Numbered from the stretch's first letter, positions 8,527 to 17,089 are shown. The stretch is DNA of 64,000 bases from Elusimicrobia bacterium GWD2_63_28 (GCA_001799895.1 MGUI01000026.1:1-64000); one strand, 5' to 3'. Notes: a model not told the origin generated them from the letters alone. Program-made: numbers and translations.

Positions 8527-9459
8527 CTAATTGATCCAGTCCTTTACGACGTGGCCGGAAACGGCGCTTATAGCCTCACCCGATTCCACTCCGGCCATGC
8601 GGACGTTCAGCTCCAGTTTATTCCCTGGCAATTCGGTCATGGTGCCGATAACTATCAGGTCAGCTCCCAGCAGGCTGCCGATCTTTTTGGCAGAAGCCTG
8701 GTCGATGGCGCCCGCGTTCTGCAGCCGCAATTCGCCCAGGACTTTCTGTATCTCCTTGCGCTCCACGACCTTCAGCTTCTTTGTCTTTATCAGTTCGGTG
8801 GTGACGCGCTCAGCGACCACGTTGCCGTCCGTAGAAACCCGTCCGTCGGCGTAGGAAAAGCCCGCCACGGCGATGGTTTTGCCGCCGCCGCCGTAGTCCC
8901 TGAGCAGCGCGCCCACTATGGGGCCGTATTCGCCGGCGTTCCTGGCGCTGCCCGTGGTCAGCCCCAGCCGTGTGGAGATGGCCGTCCTGATGAGCTGGGC
9001 CACCACGGTGTGCCCGCGCTTCTCGGCTACCTGCAGCGGCGAGCCCTCGTCCCCGTCCGGCTGGCTGTAGCGCCCGCTCACGCAGCGGCCGGGCCGCGGG
9101 TCCGGGTTGGCCCCGCGCTCGAGCAGCAGCTGCACCATGGCGGCCTGCCCCTTGCAGGCCGCGTACATCAGCGGAGTGCCGTTGTAGGATTCATGCCCCA
9201 GGGTCGTGATCGAAGCCTCGGCGTTGGGGTCGGCCCCGTGCTCGAGCAGGTATTTGGCGACTTCCAGGCGGGAGTAGATGACGGCCTGGTGCAGCGCCGT
9301 TTCGTTGGCGTAGAGGTTTGTGTGCTCGTTGGGGTCTGTGCCCGAGGCCAGCAGCGCCTGCACGCGCGCCAGGTCACCCTGGCCGGCCGCATTGTAGATA
9401 GCCGGCGCCGCGCAGCCGCAGCCCAACGCCGCCAGCAGAAGCAGTAAATATTTTTTCAT
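8527..9459 (-). CDS. Ankyrin-repeat protein with C-terminal FlgO/CsgG-like domain
   Basis: A 310-residue secreted protein, probably a lipoprotein (hydrophobic leader, cysteines at 14 and 16; the lipobox ALGC is not classical). Residues 20-160 hold three to four ankyrin repeats (TALHQAVIYSRLEVAKYLLEH, TPLMYAACKGQAAMVQLLLE, SPLQVAEKRGHTVVAQLI). Residues 190-310 (IAVAGFSYADGRVSTDGNVV, VVERKEIQKVLGEL, GADLIVIGTMTEL) match the fold of FlgO and CsgG, outer-membrane-associated proteins of the flagellar and curli systems. There are no flagellar or curli genes nearby. The fusion suggests a periplasmic scaffold. A TATAAT lies upstream at 9515-9510 on this strand, and AAGGA precedes the start. Confidence 0.8.
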   Translation of the reverse strand: MKKYLLLLLAALGCGCAAPAIYNAAGQGDLARVQALLASGTDPNEHTNLYANETALHQAVIYSRLEVAKYLLEHGADPNAEASITTLGHESYNGTPLMYAACKGQAAMVQLLLERGANPDPRPGRCVSGRYSQPDGDEGSPLQVAEKRGHTVVAQLIRTAISTRLGLTTGSARNAGEYGPIVGALLRDYGGGGKTIAVAGFSYADGRVSTDGNVVAERVTTELIKTKKLKVVERKEIQKVLGELRLQNAGAIDQASAKKIGSLLGADLIVIGTMTELPGNKLELNVRMAGVESGEAISAVSGHVVKDWIN

Positions 9460-9534
9460 CAGGCCTAATCCTTGTCCGGGCGCTAAGAAGAGCGCGGCCG
9501 GGTTTCAATATTATAAACAAATTCCTTCGATTAA

Positions 9535-9571
9535 AAAGAGAAAGCCGCGCAACGGGCGCGGCTTTCTCTTT
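9535..9571 (-). terminator. Intrinsic terminator after glyA
   Basis: A 16-bp perfect stem (AAAGAGAAAGCCGCGC and its complement) around a five-base loop. It lies 13 bases past the glyA stop on the minus strand. Confidence 0.85.
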
Positions 9572-9584
9572 TGGGGCTTTGAGA

Positions 9585-10835
9585 TTAGTTCTCGAAGCCG
9601 GGGTACATGGGGAAGCCGGAGCAGAGCTGCTTGACCTGCTCCTTGATGCCCTTCAGGGCTTTGTCGTCGGAGGCGTGCGCGATGGCCTCGTCTATCAGGC
9701 CGGCCACCATGACTATCTGCTTCTCCTTCATGCCGCGGGTGGTGATGGCCGGGGTGCCCAGGCGGATGCCGCTGGTGACCATCGGCTTCTGCGGGTCGAA
9801 GGGGATGGTGTTCTTGTTCACCGTGATCCCGGCCTTGTCCAGCGCCTTCTCGGCGTCGAGGCCGGTGATGTTCTTGGCCCGCAGGTCCACGCTCATCAGG
9901 TGGCAGTCGGTGCCGCCGGAGACTATGCGGTAGCCGCGGCCCTGCAGTTCGCGGGCGAGCTTGCGGGCGTTCTTCAGGACCTGCGTCTGGTATTCCTTAA
10001 ACTTCGGGCTCAGGGCCTCCCTGAAGCAGACGGCCTTGCCGGCTATGGCGTGCATCAGCGGGCCGCCCTGGTTGCCGGGGAAATTGGTGCGGTCTACGCT
10101 CTTGGCGTAGCAGCTCTTCGAGAGGATCAGGCCGCCGCGCGGGCCGCGCAGGGTTTTGTGCGTGGTGGTGGTGACGATGTCGGCGTATTCCACCGGCGAG
10201 GGGTAGATGCCGGCGGCGATGAGCCCGGCGTAGTGGGCGATGTCGGTCACCAGGAAGCATTTCCAGGTGTCGGCGGCGCGCTTGATGCGGGCCCAGTCCC
10301 AGCGGCGGGAATAGTTGGAGGCGCCGGCCATGATGAGCTTGGGGCGGTGCTTCTCTATGAGCTTTTCCATCTCGTCGTAATCTATCAGCTCGGTCTCCTG
10401 GCTGACGTTGATGGTGATGATCTTGAAGTAGCGCCCGGAGAAGTTGAGCGGGTGGCCGTGGGAGAGGTGGCCGCCGTGGGAGAGGTTGAGGCCCATCACG
10501 GTGTCGCCGGGGTTGATGAGGGAAAGGTAGGCGGCGATATTGGCCTGGGTGCCGGAGTGGGGCTGCACGTTGGCGTGCTCGGCGCCGAAGAGCTTTTTGG
10601 CGCGGTCTATGGCCAGCTTCTCGGCTATGTCTACGTGCTCGCAGCCGCCGTAGTAGCGCTTGCCGGGATAGCCTTCGGCGTACTTGTTGGTAAGGACGGA
10701 GCCGAGGGCTTCGAGGACGGCCTTGGAGGTGTAGTTCTCGGAGGCGATGAGTTCCAGGTTGTTCTGCTGGCGCAGCACCTCGCCGCGGACTGCGGCGTAA
10801 AGCTGGGGATCGTTCTTCTTAATTTCGTCGTACAT
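9585..10835 (-). CDS. glyA: Serine hydroxymethyltransferase
   Basis: A full-length 416-residue PLP enzyme that interconverts serine plus tetrahydrofolate with glycine plus methylene-tetrahydrofolate, the main source of one-carbon units. Recognisable family runs include [20 protein letters not shown] near the N-terminus, [14 protein letters not shown], and [15 protein letters not shown], whose lysine binds PLP. The ATG follows AGGAGA. It is the last gene of an operon behind the phosphatase gene (41-base gap) and is closed by the strong hairpin at 9535-9571. Confidence 0.97.
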   Translation of the reverse strand: MYDEIKKNDPQLYAAVRGEVLRQQNNLELIASENYTSKAVLEALGSVLTNKYAEGYPGKRYYGGCEHVDIAEKLAIDRAKKLFGAEHANVQPHSGTQANIAAYLSLINPGDTVMGLNLSHGGHLSHGHPLNFSGRYFKIITINVSQETELIDYDEMEKLIEKHRPKLIMAGASNYSRRWDWARIKRAADTWKCFLVTDIAHYAGLIAAGIYPSPVEYADIVTTTTHKTLRGPRGGLILSKSCYAKSVDRTNFPGNQGGPLMHAIAGKAVCFREALSPKFKEYQTQVLKNARKLARELQGRGYRIVSGGTDCHLMSVDLRAKNITGLDAEKALDKAGITVNKNTIPFDPQKPMVTSGIRLGTPAITTRGMKEKQIVMVAGLIDEAIAHASDDKALKGIKEQVKQLCSGFPMYPGFEN

Positions 10836-10876
10836 GGTGGTCTCCTTTATGTTCCTGCCAAAAATCTAAATCTATT

Positions 10877-11329
10877 CTACTTCTTTTTTAACTTTTCGAA
10901 CGCCGCTTTGACGGCGGACTTTATGAGCTTGAAGATCTCGAAATAAAAAAAATCGTCGCGGCCGTAGGGATCGGCTATGTCGTCCTTGCCGAAGCCGGCG
11001 TATTCCACCAGGGTCTGGGTTTTTTTAGCGGCCCTGGGGTAGCGCCGCACTATCTCGTCCTTGTGCGCGGCGGTCATGGCGAGCACTAGGTCGTGGCTCT
11101 TTATGAGTTTGCCGGTCAGCATCACGGGGACGTGCTTGAAATCTTTTACGCCCTCTTTGGCCAGCAGGTCCGCCACGGCCTTCGGCTGGGGTATGCCGGG
11201 GGTCGCTTCGAGGCCGGCGGAGAAAAATTTAAGCTTGAGCTTTTCTTCGGAAGCGAGTTTGGCGGCGTAGTAGTGCGCCAGCACGGAGCGGCAGGTATTG
11301 CCGGTGCAGACGAATAGGACTTTCTTCAC
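10877..11329 (-). CDS. Low-molecular-weight protein-tyrosine phosphatase / arsenate reductase-type protein
   Basis: 150 residues starting with GTG at 11329, which overlaps the rsmI stop (GTGA). The P-loop is FVCTGNTCRS, with C8 as nucleophile and R14 binding phosphate, and the general-acid loop is DPYGRDD. These are the LMW-PTP signatures. Family members dephosphorylate tyrosine kinases of capsule or exopolysaccharide systems, arginine phosphates, or in ArsC variants reduce arsenate. The P-loop CTGNTCRS, tyrosine-phosphatase-like rather than the CxGNSCRS of ArsC, favours phosphatase. It is translationally coupled to rsmI and followed by glyA. Confidence 0.88.
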   Translation of the reverse strand: MKKVLFVCTGNTCRSVLAHYYAAKLASEEKLKLKFFSAGLEATPGIPQPKAVADLLAKEGVKDFKHVPVMLTGKLIKSHDLVLAMTAAHKDEIVRRYPRAAKKTQTLVEYAGFGKDDIADPYGRDDFFYFEIFKLIKSAVKAAFEKLKKK

Positions 11330-12045
11330 GGCAGGTCCGCTCCGGCGTCGGGCCCCGGTGCCTCTTCGTCTTCCACGGCCTCGGGCGGGCGCAGCAGCAC
11401 CACCACCTCGCCCTTCACGTCGCCGGCGGCTTCGATCTTGGCGATGGTCTCGTCTATGAGCCCGCCGGACCACTCTTCGTAGATCTTGCTTATCTCGCGC
11501 GCCACTATGGCGGTAAGGCCGGGGCCGAACTCTTCCCTGGCCATGGCTAAAAACTTCTTGAGCCGGTAAGGGGACTCGAAAAGGATGACGGTCTTTTTCA
11601 GTTCGAAGGCCGCCTTGAGGGCCTTGACGATCTTGCCGCGCGAGCGCGGCAGGAAGCCGAGGAAGACGAAGGAGTCGCAGGGCAGGCCCGAGCCGGCGGC
11701 CGCCGCTATTACGGCGGAGGGGCCGGGCAGCGCGCTGACCTTGATGCCGGTCTGCCGCGCCAGCGCGACTAACTTGCGGCCGGGATCCGAGATGCAGGGC
11801 GAACCGCCGTCGGTGACGAGGGCTGCACTTTTGCCGGACCGCAGCCAGGCCATGGCGCCGGCCACCGACCGCTCGTCGTGCTCGTGGTAGCGGAAAAGTT
11901 TCTTGGTGATGCCGAAGTGGTTGAGGAGGTTCAGCGTGCGGCGCGTGTCCTCGCAGAACACGGCGTCGGCTTCCTTGAGCGCCTCAAGCGCGCGCAGGGT
12001 GATATCCTTCAGGTTGCCTATCGGGGTGGGGACGATGAAAAGCAT
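11326..12045 (-). CDS. rsmI: 16S rRNA (cytidine-1402-2'-O)-methyltransferase
   Basis: 239 residues of the SAM-dependent tetrapyrrole-methylase fold. The start MLFIVPTPIGNLKDITLRAL, then DAVFCEDTRRTLNLLNHF, YHEHDER, VTDGGSPCISDPG and LPGPSAVI are diagnostic of RsmI (YraL), which 2'-O-methylates C1402 in the decoding centre of 16S rRNA. The ATG at 12045 shares a base with the HD-GYP stop (TAATG). The acidic C-terminal tail (PPEAVEDEEAPGPDAGADLP) is a lineage extension. It overlaps the phosphatase gene downstream. Confidence 0.96.
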   Translation of the reverse strand: MLFIVPTPIGNLKDITLRALEALKEADAVFCEDTRRTLNLLNHFGITKKLFRYHEHDERSVAGAMAWLRSGKSAALVTDGGSPCISDPGRKLVALARQTGIKVSALPGPSAVIAAAAGSGLPCDSFVFLGFLPRSRGKIVKALKAAFELKKTVILFESPYRLKKFLAMAREEFGPGLTAIVAREISKIYEEWSGGLIDETIAKIEAAGDVKGEVVVLLRPPEAVEDEEAPGPDAGADLP

Positions 12046-13274
12046 TACTTCACGAATTCGGGCCAGCCGGCTTTTTCCAGGCTCAGGAAAGCCTGCACCA
12101 CCTGGGGATCGAACTGGCGGCTGGCGCCCTTGACGAGCTGGTCCTCCGCGATCTCGACGCTGAGGGCCTTGCGGTACGGGCGGTCGCTGCGCATGGCGTC
12201 CCAGGCGTCTATGGTGGCCACTATGCGGGCGCCGAGCGGGATCTCCTCGCCCTTGAGGCCCTCGGGGTACCCCATGCCGTTGTACCACTCCTGGTGGTAG
12301 AGCACCATCTGCGCCACGGGGCCCAGGAAATGGATGGGGGAGAGGATCTGGTAGCCGATGGCCGGGTGCTTCTTGATCTCTTCGTATTCCTCGTTGGTCA
12401 GCTTGCCCGGTTTGGAGAGGATGGCGCCGTCTATGCCGATCTTGCCGATGTCGTGCAGCAGCGCGGCGTACTCGACGTAGCGCAGCATCTGCGCCGGCAT
12501 GTGCAGCTCTTCGGCCAGGCGGCGGGCCTTCTGGCGGGCGCGGCCGGCGTGGTCGCCGGTGTAGGAGTCCTTGGCGTCTATGACGCGGGCCAGGGTCTGC
12601 ACCATTTCGAGGTAGAAGTTCTCGAGGCTCTCGTAAAGCTTGATGTTCTCCAGGGTGATGGCGGTCTCGCCGGCCAGCAGGGTCAGGAACTTCAGGTCGT
12701 AGTCGGTGAAGGATTCCTTCTCGCGCGACAGGTGCAGGTTCAGCACGCCGAAAGGTTTCTCCTTGAGCTTGAGCGGGATGGCAATGAAGGGGTCCATCTG
12801 CTCTTCCTTGCCGATGAAATCCTTGTACTGGGTGTTCTGCGCGGGGTCGGTCACGAAAATGGTTTCCCCGGTCTGGAAGGCGCGGCCCGCTATGCCCAGG
12901 CCCGGCTTTATGCGGGTATTCTCTATTACTTCCTTGGAGATGTTCTTGGAGGCGCAGATGCGCAGTTCGTCGGCCACCTCGTCGTGTATCATCAGCGAGC
13001 CGCGGGGGGAGTTGATCAGCTCGCAGGCGGATTCCACCACGGTCTGGTAGAACTCTTCCTTCTTGATCTGGCCGGCGTTGACTATGCCTATCTCGTGGAT
13101 GGTCAGCAGGCTGGTCAGCAGCTCGTCGAACTTGCCCCAGGTGGTCTTCAGGGAGATCTCGGTCCCCTCTGCGCCGGCGGAGGGCTTTTCCAGCCGCAGG
13201 TCGTATACCTTGCGCAGCAGGGCGCCGATGATGAAAAGCATTATGACTATGACCGCCGCGAGCAGGTATATCAT
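12045..13274 (-). CDS. Membrane-anchored GAF/HD-GYP cyclic-di-GMP phosphodiesterase-type protein
   Basis: 409 residues: one N-terminal membrane helix (residues 1-22), a GAF domain at about 50-220 (LINSPRGSLMIHDE, GLGIAGRAF, PFGVLNLHLS), and an HD-GYP domain at 225-400. The HD motif is LLHDIGKIG, followed by HPAIGYQIL, YHQEWYNGMGYPEGL and ATIDAWDAM. HD-GYP proteins hydrolyse c-di-GMP through a di- or tri-iron centre; here HHE reads HQE, a variant I know from other family members. The start is uncertain: ATG at 13274 or TTG at 13292, neither with a clear ribosome site. It heads an operon with rsmI, the phosphatase and glyA. Confidence 0.88.
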   Translation of the reverse strand: MIYLLAAVIVIMLFIIGALLRKVYDLRLEKPSAGAEGTEISLKTTWGKFDELLTSLLTIHEIGIVNAGQIKKEEFYQTVVESACELINSPRGSLMIHDEVADELRICASKNISKEVIENTRIKPGLGIAGRAFQTGETIFVTDPAQNTQYKDFIGKEEQMDPFIAIPLKLKEKPFGVLNLHLSREKESFTDYDLKFLTLLAGETAITLENIKLYESLENFYLEMVQTLARVIDAKDSYTGDHAGRARQKARRLAEELHMPAQMLRYVEYAALLHDIGKIGIDGAILSKPGKLTNEEYEEIKKHPAIGYQILSPIHFLGPVAQMVLYHQEWYNGMGYPEGLKGEEIPLGARIVATIDAWDAMRSDRPYRKALSVEIAEDQLVKGASRQFDPQVVQAFLSLEKAGWPEFVK

Positions 13275-13344
13275 TAATAAAGAGAATAGCAAAGGAAGGC
13301 AAAAGAAGGCAACAGAAGGGAGGCCGCCCCCGCGGCGGCGGTTG

Positions 13345-13374
13345 TTGTGTCCCCAATCTTATAAAGTTTATAAT
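13345..13374 (+). promoter_or_regulatory. Promoter of dapB, near-leaderless
   Basis: TTGTGT at 13345-13350 and a perfect TATAAT at 13369-13374 are 18 bases apart. The -10 ends eight bases before the dapB ATG, so transcription should begin at or next to the start codon. There is no Shine-Dalgarno. Confidence 0.6.
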
Positions 13375-13382
13375 TCCTTATA

Positions 13383-14096
13383 ATGAAACGCCCTTTAAAG
13401 GTTCTGGTCTGCGGCGCCTCCGGGCGGATGGGCCGCGCGGTACGGGCCGAGATCGCTGGTTCCTCCGCCTTCGCTTACGCCGGGGGTGTGGATTCCGGCT
13501 CCGGCCCGGGCGTAGACGCTCCTCAGGCTTTTCCCCGCCTGCTGGCCGGCGCCGACCTGGCCGTGGATTTCTCGGCCCCCGCTTCCGCCTGCGCCTTCGC
13601 GGCCGCCTGCGCGGCGGCGCGCAAGCCTTTCGTGACGGGGACCACCGGCTTTTCTAAGGCGCAGCTGGCCGCCCTGAAGGCCGCCGGGCGCAAGGCGCCC
13701 GTTTTCTTCTCGCCGAACATGAGCCCGGCGGTGAACCTGACCTTCGCGCTGGCCGCCCTGGCCGCGGCCAGGCTGAAAAATTTCGACATACATATAACCG
13801 AGGCGCACCATACCGCCAAGAAGGACGCGCCTTCCGGCACGGCGCTGCGCTACGCCGAGCGGATAGCCGCCGCGCGCGGCGGCGCGCTGCCGCCCATCAG
13901 CAGCATCCGGGCCGGAGACATTGTGGGGGACCACGCGGTGCTCTACGCCGGCCCGCACGAGCGGGTGGAACTGAAGCATACGGCGCATTCCCGGGCCGTT
14001 TTCGCGGCGGGCGCTTTGAAGGCCGCCGCCTGGCTGGCCGGCAAAAAACCCGGATTTTACGATTATTCCGACCTGCTGGAACTGAAAGGATTTTAA
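13383..14096 (+). CDS. dapB: 4-hydroxy-tetrahydrodipicolinate reductase
   Basis: 237 residues. It reduces hydroxy-tetrahydrodipicolinate to tetrahydrodipicolinate with NAD(P)H, in the lysine and diaminopimelate pathway that feeds peptidoglycan. The Rossmann motif is VCGASGRMGRAV, followed by FVTGTTGF, FSPNMSPAVN and the active-site run EAHHTAKKDAPSGTAL, with catalytic His and Lys in place. It is slightly shorter than the usual 245-270 but complete. The other lysine genes are elsewhere. The hydrolase gene follows after 22 bases and is probably cotranscribed. Confidence 0.96.
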   Translation: MKRPLKVLVCGASGRMGRAVRAEIAGSSAFAYAGGVDSGSGPGVDAPQAFPRLLAGADLAVDFSAPASACAFAAACAAARKPFVTGTTGFSKAQLAALKAAGRKAPVFFSPNMSPAVNLTFALAALAAARLKNFDIHITEAHHTAKKDAPSGTALRYAERIAAARGGALPPISSIRAGDIVGDHAVLYAGPHERVELKHTAHSRAVFAAGALKAAAWLAGKKPGFYDYSDLLELKGF

Positions 14097-14118
14097 GCGG
14101 GAGGCCGCACGGAGAACT

Positions 14119-15066
14119 ATGAGCAAGCTTGAACTTCTGAACTGGTTCCTTTTCGCCATAGGCTTAATGGCCGCGGCCGTGGTCTACCTGGCCTACGCGA
14201 AGAGCTCGGAGATACTGCAGCCGCTGCGCAAGGGCGTGCTGGCGCATACGCCGGACCAGTACAAGCTGGCGCACGAGGCCGTGGAGTTCGCCACCGCCGA
14301 CGGGGTGCGGCTGAAGGGCTGGTTCATCCCGGCGGCCGGCGGCGAAAGCGGCCGCTCCATAATCTTCTGCCACGGCTGGGGCTCCAACCGCGGCGAGATG
14401 CTGCGCGACACCTGGTTCCTGGCCGAGCAGGGCTTCAACCTCCTGTATTTCGACTTCCGCGCCTCCGGCGAGAGCAAGGGCAGCGTCTCGAGCGTGGGCT
14501 ACCTGGAATCGCGCGACTTCGACGCGGCCTATGAGTTCCTTAAGAACAACCGGCCTCACGCGGCGGAGGCCGTCGGCGTTTTCGGCACCTCTATGGGCGG
14601 CTCCGTGGCCATCTTCGCCGCGGCCAAGTACCCCGAGCTGGCCTGCCTGCTGGCCGAGAACACCTTCCTCTCCTACAACAATGTAGTGGCCAACTGGAGC
14701 TGGCGCCGCCTGAAGACCCCGTATTTCCCGCTGGTCTGGCTCACGCTCTTCTTCGTGCGCCGCAAGCTGAAGGCCGACCCGGAACCGTACAGCCCGCTCT
14801 ACAACGCCGGAAAGGTGACGGTGCCGTCCATGTTCATAAACGGCGACAACGACGACCTGGTGCCGGTGCCCGACGCCGATCGGCTCTACGGGCTGTGCGG
14901 CGCCGAAAAGAAGCAGATGTGGATGATCGCCGGTGCGTCCCACGCGAAATGCGCCGAGGTGGGCGGCGAGGTTTACCGCACCAAGGTTTCCGCCTTCTTC
15001 GGGGAATTCCTGCGCGAGCCGGAGCCGGAGAAGACGGAGCTGCCGCCGGCCGCCGCCAAGGCCTGA
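14119..15066 (+). CDS. Membrane-anchored alpha/beta hydrolase
   Basis: 315 residues. An N-terminal helix (about 6-24) anchors an alpha/beta-hydrolase of the COG1073 type, resembling BEM46/YqkD. The oxyanion region is CHGWGSNRGEM, the nucleophile elbow is GTSMGGS, the acid lies in INGDNDDLVPV and the histidine in GASHAKC, so the catalytic triad is complete. The substrate is unknown; an esterase or lipase-like role at the inner membrane is the usual guess. The Pro/Ala-rich tail is not conserved in style. Confidence 0.85.
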   Translation: MSKLELLNWFLFAIGLMAAAVVYLAYAKSSEILQPLRKGVLAHTPDQYKLAHEAVEFATADGVRLKGWFIPAAGGESGRSIIFCHGWGSNRGEMLRDTWFLAEQGFNLLYFDFRASGESKGSVSSVGYLESRDFDAAYEFLKNNRPHAAEAVGVFGTSMGGSVAIFAAAKYPELACLLAENTFLSYNNVVANWSWRRLKTPYFPLVWLTLFFVRRKLKADPEPYSPLYNAGKVTVPSMFINGDNDDLVPVPDADRLYGLCGAEKKQMWMIAGASHAKCAEVGGEVYRTKVSAFFGEFLREPEPEKTELPPAAAKA

Positions 15067-15100
15067 AAAAACGGAGTTTTTAAAAACAGCAAGAAATCTG

Positions 15101-15129
15101 TTGCATTCCCCGGCGGCATAATGTAATAT
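15101..15129 (+). promoter_or_regulatory. Strong promoter of the small KVGLK-repeat protein
   Basis: TTGCAT at 15101-15106, a 17-base spacer, and TAATAT at 15124-15129. The -35 sits in CTGTTGCATT, the same ten bases found in the promoter at 18402-18433. A leader of about 70 bases follows, ending in GGAGGA. Confidence 0.65.
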
Positions 15130-15206
15130 TTTCCTATCGCCCCCGACGGGAGCGAAAATACGCCCCGACGAGAAGAGTGGGGGGAAGTTAACGGAGGAAA
15201 GTGAAA

Positions 15207-15443
15207 ATGGCTGAAATGATACAGAAAGTTGGTCTGAAGCGTGAGAAGGGTTACCTTTATTTCATCGACAAGAAGGGTGACATATCCTGCGCGCTGATGG
15301 CTCGCGGCAAAAAGAAGGGCGGCAAAGCCAAGGTTGCCGTGAAGGTCGGCCTGAAGAAAGAAAAGGGCTACCTGTACTTCATCGATAAGAAGGGCAACGT
15401 GTCCCGCGCCATCATGAAGAATTCCGGCAAGAAAAAGAAGTAA
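15207..15443 (+). CDS. Small basic two-repeat protein (KVGLK-EKGYLYFIDKKG)
   Basis: 78 residues, very lysine-rich, and built from two near-identical copies of a unit: residues 7-31 and about 46-70. Each unit reads KVGLK(R/K)EKGYLYFIDKKG followed by (D/N)(I/V)S(C/R)A. A KKKGGKAK linker and a GKKKK tail separate and end them. ATG at 15207 is preferred over GTG at 15201 because GGAGGA ends nine bases before it. It has its own promoter and terminator, so it is probably abundant. I recall similar unnamed small proteins but no function. Nucleic-acid binding is plausible from charge but is only inference. Confidence 0.8.
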   Translation: MAEMIQKVGLKREKGYLYFIDKKGDISCALMARGKKKGGKAKVAVKVGLKKEKGYLYFIDKKGNVSRAIMKNSGKKKK

Positions 15444-15461
15444 TCCTTCTTTCTCTTGACG

Positions 15462-15494
15462 AACCGCCCGGCCTCAAAACCGGGCGGTTTCTCA
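15462..15494 (+). terminator. Intrinsic terminator after the small repeat protein
   Basis: Stem AACCGCCCGG / CCGGGCGGTT, 10 bp, with an eight-base loop and a short T-rich tail. Confidence 0.75.
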
Positions 15495-15617
15495 TTATAC
15501 TGCCGGAGCCGCAGTGCCCAGTCGGGGCCCCTTCCCGGCCGTCCCCTCCGGTTACTCAACTCGACACAGTAAATATAGGCCCGTGCGGTAGGCCGCCTCA
15601 ATTGAGGGTCTATTTGT

Positions 15618-15623
15618 TAGAAT
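15618..15623 (+). promoter_or_regulatory. -10 box TAGAAT abutting a start codon
   Basis: TAGAAT in the context TTGTTAGAATGTG ends six bases before the ATG at 15630. With usual promoter geometry the transcript starts on that ATG. No -35 box is evident. Confidence 0.5.
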
Positions 15624-15629
15624 GTGATT

Positions 15630-16346
15630 ATGAAAATTTTATTACTTATACTGCTGGCCGCGCTGCCGGCGGGAGCTGAGTGGGGCGGGGCCGAGAATGC
15701 CGCCGCGGGAGAACTGCTCCGCGCCAGGGCCGAGATCTCCGTGATCGGGGAAACGCCGCTGCTTGAGATGCTGGCGGCGCGCGACAGCGCCGCGCTGCCG
15801 CTGGAGATAGGCGGCAGGAAATTCCTGGCGTCCGTAGTTTTTGACGCCGACTGGGAGACCTGGTTCACCTTGAAGCCTGCCGGAGACGGCCTGGCCTCCG
15901 GCGCCTGGAAAGAAACAAGCCTCGCCGCCGGGGCGGTCTATAAATATAAAGATCTCGTCCTGAAGCTCAAAGAGCAGGGCGGCGTGGTCTACATCGCAAG
16001 CTCCTCCGGCGAAAAGATGGAAGTGACAGTAGGCTCTCTTTTCGACCTGCTTTACGCCAAGTCCGCCAAGGTCACCTTCGGGGGCGCCGTTACTTATGCC
16101 GTGTTCCGCAACCTGGAGCCGCTGACAGAAAGCGAGGGGACAGTGGCCCTGCGCAGCGGTTCCGACGGGCTTTATTATTATTCCCTTACCCCCGACCGGC
16201 AGATAGCTTCGTACCCGCGCTGGCTGCTGGCCGTGAACGGGGTGCTCTACGGCCTGCGCCTGGACGCGGCCTCGCTGCAGTTCGTTTCCAAGCCCATCGA
16301 GCTGTCCGCGCGGGATCTCCCGGCGGAGCGCGCCCGGGCGCGCTGA
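15630..16346 (+). CDS. Secreted protein of unknown function
   Basis: 238 residues with a signal peptide (MKILLLILLAALPAGAEWGG). I do not recognise a family. The mature part has a lysine/glutamate-rich centre (KYKDLVLKLKEQGGVVYIAS) and several short beta-like stretches, consistent with a soluble periplasmic protein. The ATG at 15630 is preferred over GTG at 15624, because the latter would overlap the -10 box region. It is convergent with the cysteine-rich protein gene across a strong terminator. Confidence 0.65.
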   Translation: MKILLLILLAALPAGAEWGGAENAAAGELLRARAEISVIGETPLLEMLAARDSAALPLEIGGRKFLASVVFDADWETWFTLKPAGDGLASGAWKETSLAAGAVYKYKDLVLKLKEQGGVVYIASSSGEKMEVTVGSLFDLLYAKSAKVTFGGAVTYAVFRNLEPLTESEGTVALRSGSDGLYYYSLTPDRQIASYPRWLLAVNGVLYGLRLDAASLQFVSKPIELSARDLPAERARAR

Positions 16347-16367
16347 GCGCCGCGGACCAAAAGTGAA

Positions 16368-16400
16368 GGCGGCCCCCCTCGCGGGGGGCCGCCCTTTTTT
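16368..16400. terminator. Intrinsic terminator between convergent genes
   Basis: Stem GGCGGCCCCCC / GGGGGGCCGCC, 11 bp, with a TCGC loop, followed by six Ts on the plus strand. It serves the gene ending at 16346 and may also act on the opposing gene. Confidence 0.85.
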
Positions 16401-16423
16401 CTGCGGAAGAACAGCTTGCCGGC

Positions 16424-16981
16424 TTAAACTTTCTTGCCTTTCTCTTCCAGCTTCGCCTTGATCTTCTCGGTCCTGACCTTGCAGTCTTCCGAGAGCTTGC
16501 CGGCGTTCTTTATAAGGCAGTCGCGGACGCGGCCCTCTCCGGGTTTCACGTCCCCGCACAGCTTCTGCACGTCGGCCGCGCAGACCTTGTTGCCGCCTTT
16601 CGCGGCCTTGCCCGCCTTGCGGCCCTTCTGGCCCAGGCCGGCGCGCATCTTGAAACCGCTCTTGAAGCCCGCGCCGTAGCCCTGCCCGTATTCGCGCATA
16701 CAGGCGCCGCCGCCCCTGTTGGCGCCGCCGCGGGCGAACTTGCCGCCGCGCTTGCCGCGCTTCTCGGCGGCCAGGGCCTTGCGGTCCTTGCAGGCCTGCG
16801 ACAGTTCCTTTTCGTGCTCCTTAAGGCAGGCGGCTACCCGGCCCTCGCCCGGCTTGACGTCCTTGCAGAACTTCGCGGCGTCTGCCGCGCAGGGCCCGGC
16901 CTGTTTTGCCGCGGCCGGCAGGCTGAGCGCCAGTCCGAGTCCGCCGCTGAGGGCTAAAACCGCTATTATGTAGTTTTTCAT
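16424..16981 (-). CDS. Secreted cysteine-rich repeat protein (GLG1/Cys_rich_FGFR-like)
   Basis: 185 residues with a signal peptide (residues 1-22) and two copies of a cysteine-rich repeat: C-A-A-D-x-x-K-F-C-K-DVKPGEGRV-x-x-CL...LS-x-x-C (about 28-65) and CAADVQKLCGDVKPGEGRV...C (about 130-170). This matches the cysteine-rich repeat also seen in animal GLG1/ESL-1 (PF00839 as I recall). A glycine/arginine-rich linker separates the copies. The start is MKNYIIAVLAL behind AAAGGAG. Four cysteines per repeat imply disulfides in the periplasm. Function is unknown; metal or ligand binding is possible. Confidence 0.82.
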   Translation of the reverse strand: MKNYIIAVLALSGGLGLALSLPAAAKQAGPCAADAAKFCKDVKPGEGRVAACLKEHEKELSQACKDRKALAAEKRGKRGGKFARGGANRGGGACMREYGQGYGAGFKSGFKMRAGLGQKGRKAGKAAKGGNKVCAADVQKLCGDVKPGEGRVRDCLIKNAGKLSEDCKVRTEKIKAKLEEKGKKV

Positions 16982-17089
16982 AAACCTCGCTCCTTTCTTC
17001 CGCTGTACTGGTACAACGCGCGGGGGCGGGGTTTTATTGCAGGTCAACCTGCGGAAAACGGAAACTCAGGCCCAGGCAGGGTTCTTATA

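Noticed and set aside
11330-13356. A 676-residue minus-strand frame covering rsmI and much of the HD-GYP gene
   Set aside because: Its first 430 residues lie out of frame over the HD-GYP gene and are low-complexity basic sequence; only the rsmI part is coding.
17004-17015. TGTAC-TG-GTACA dyad before the cysteine-rich protein gene
   Set aside because: Only five bases per arm and no clear promoter to overlap; expected by chance in a window of this size.
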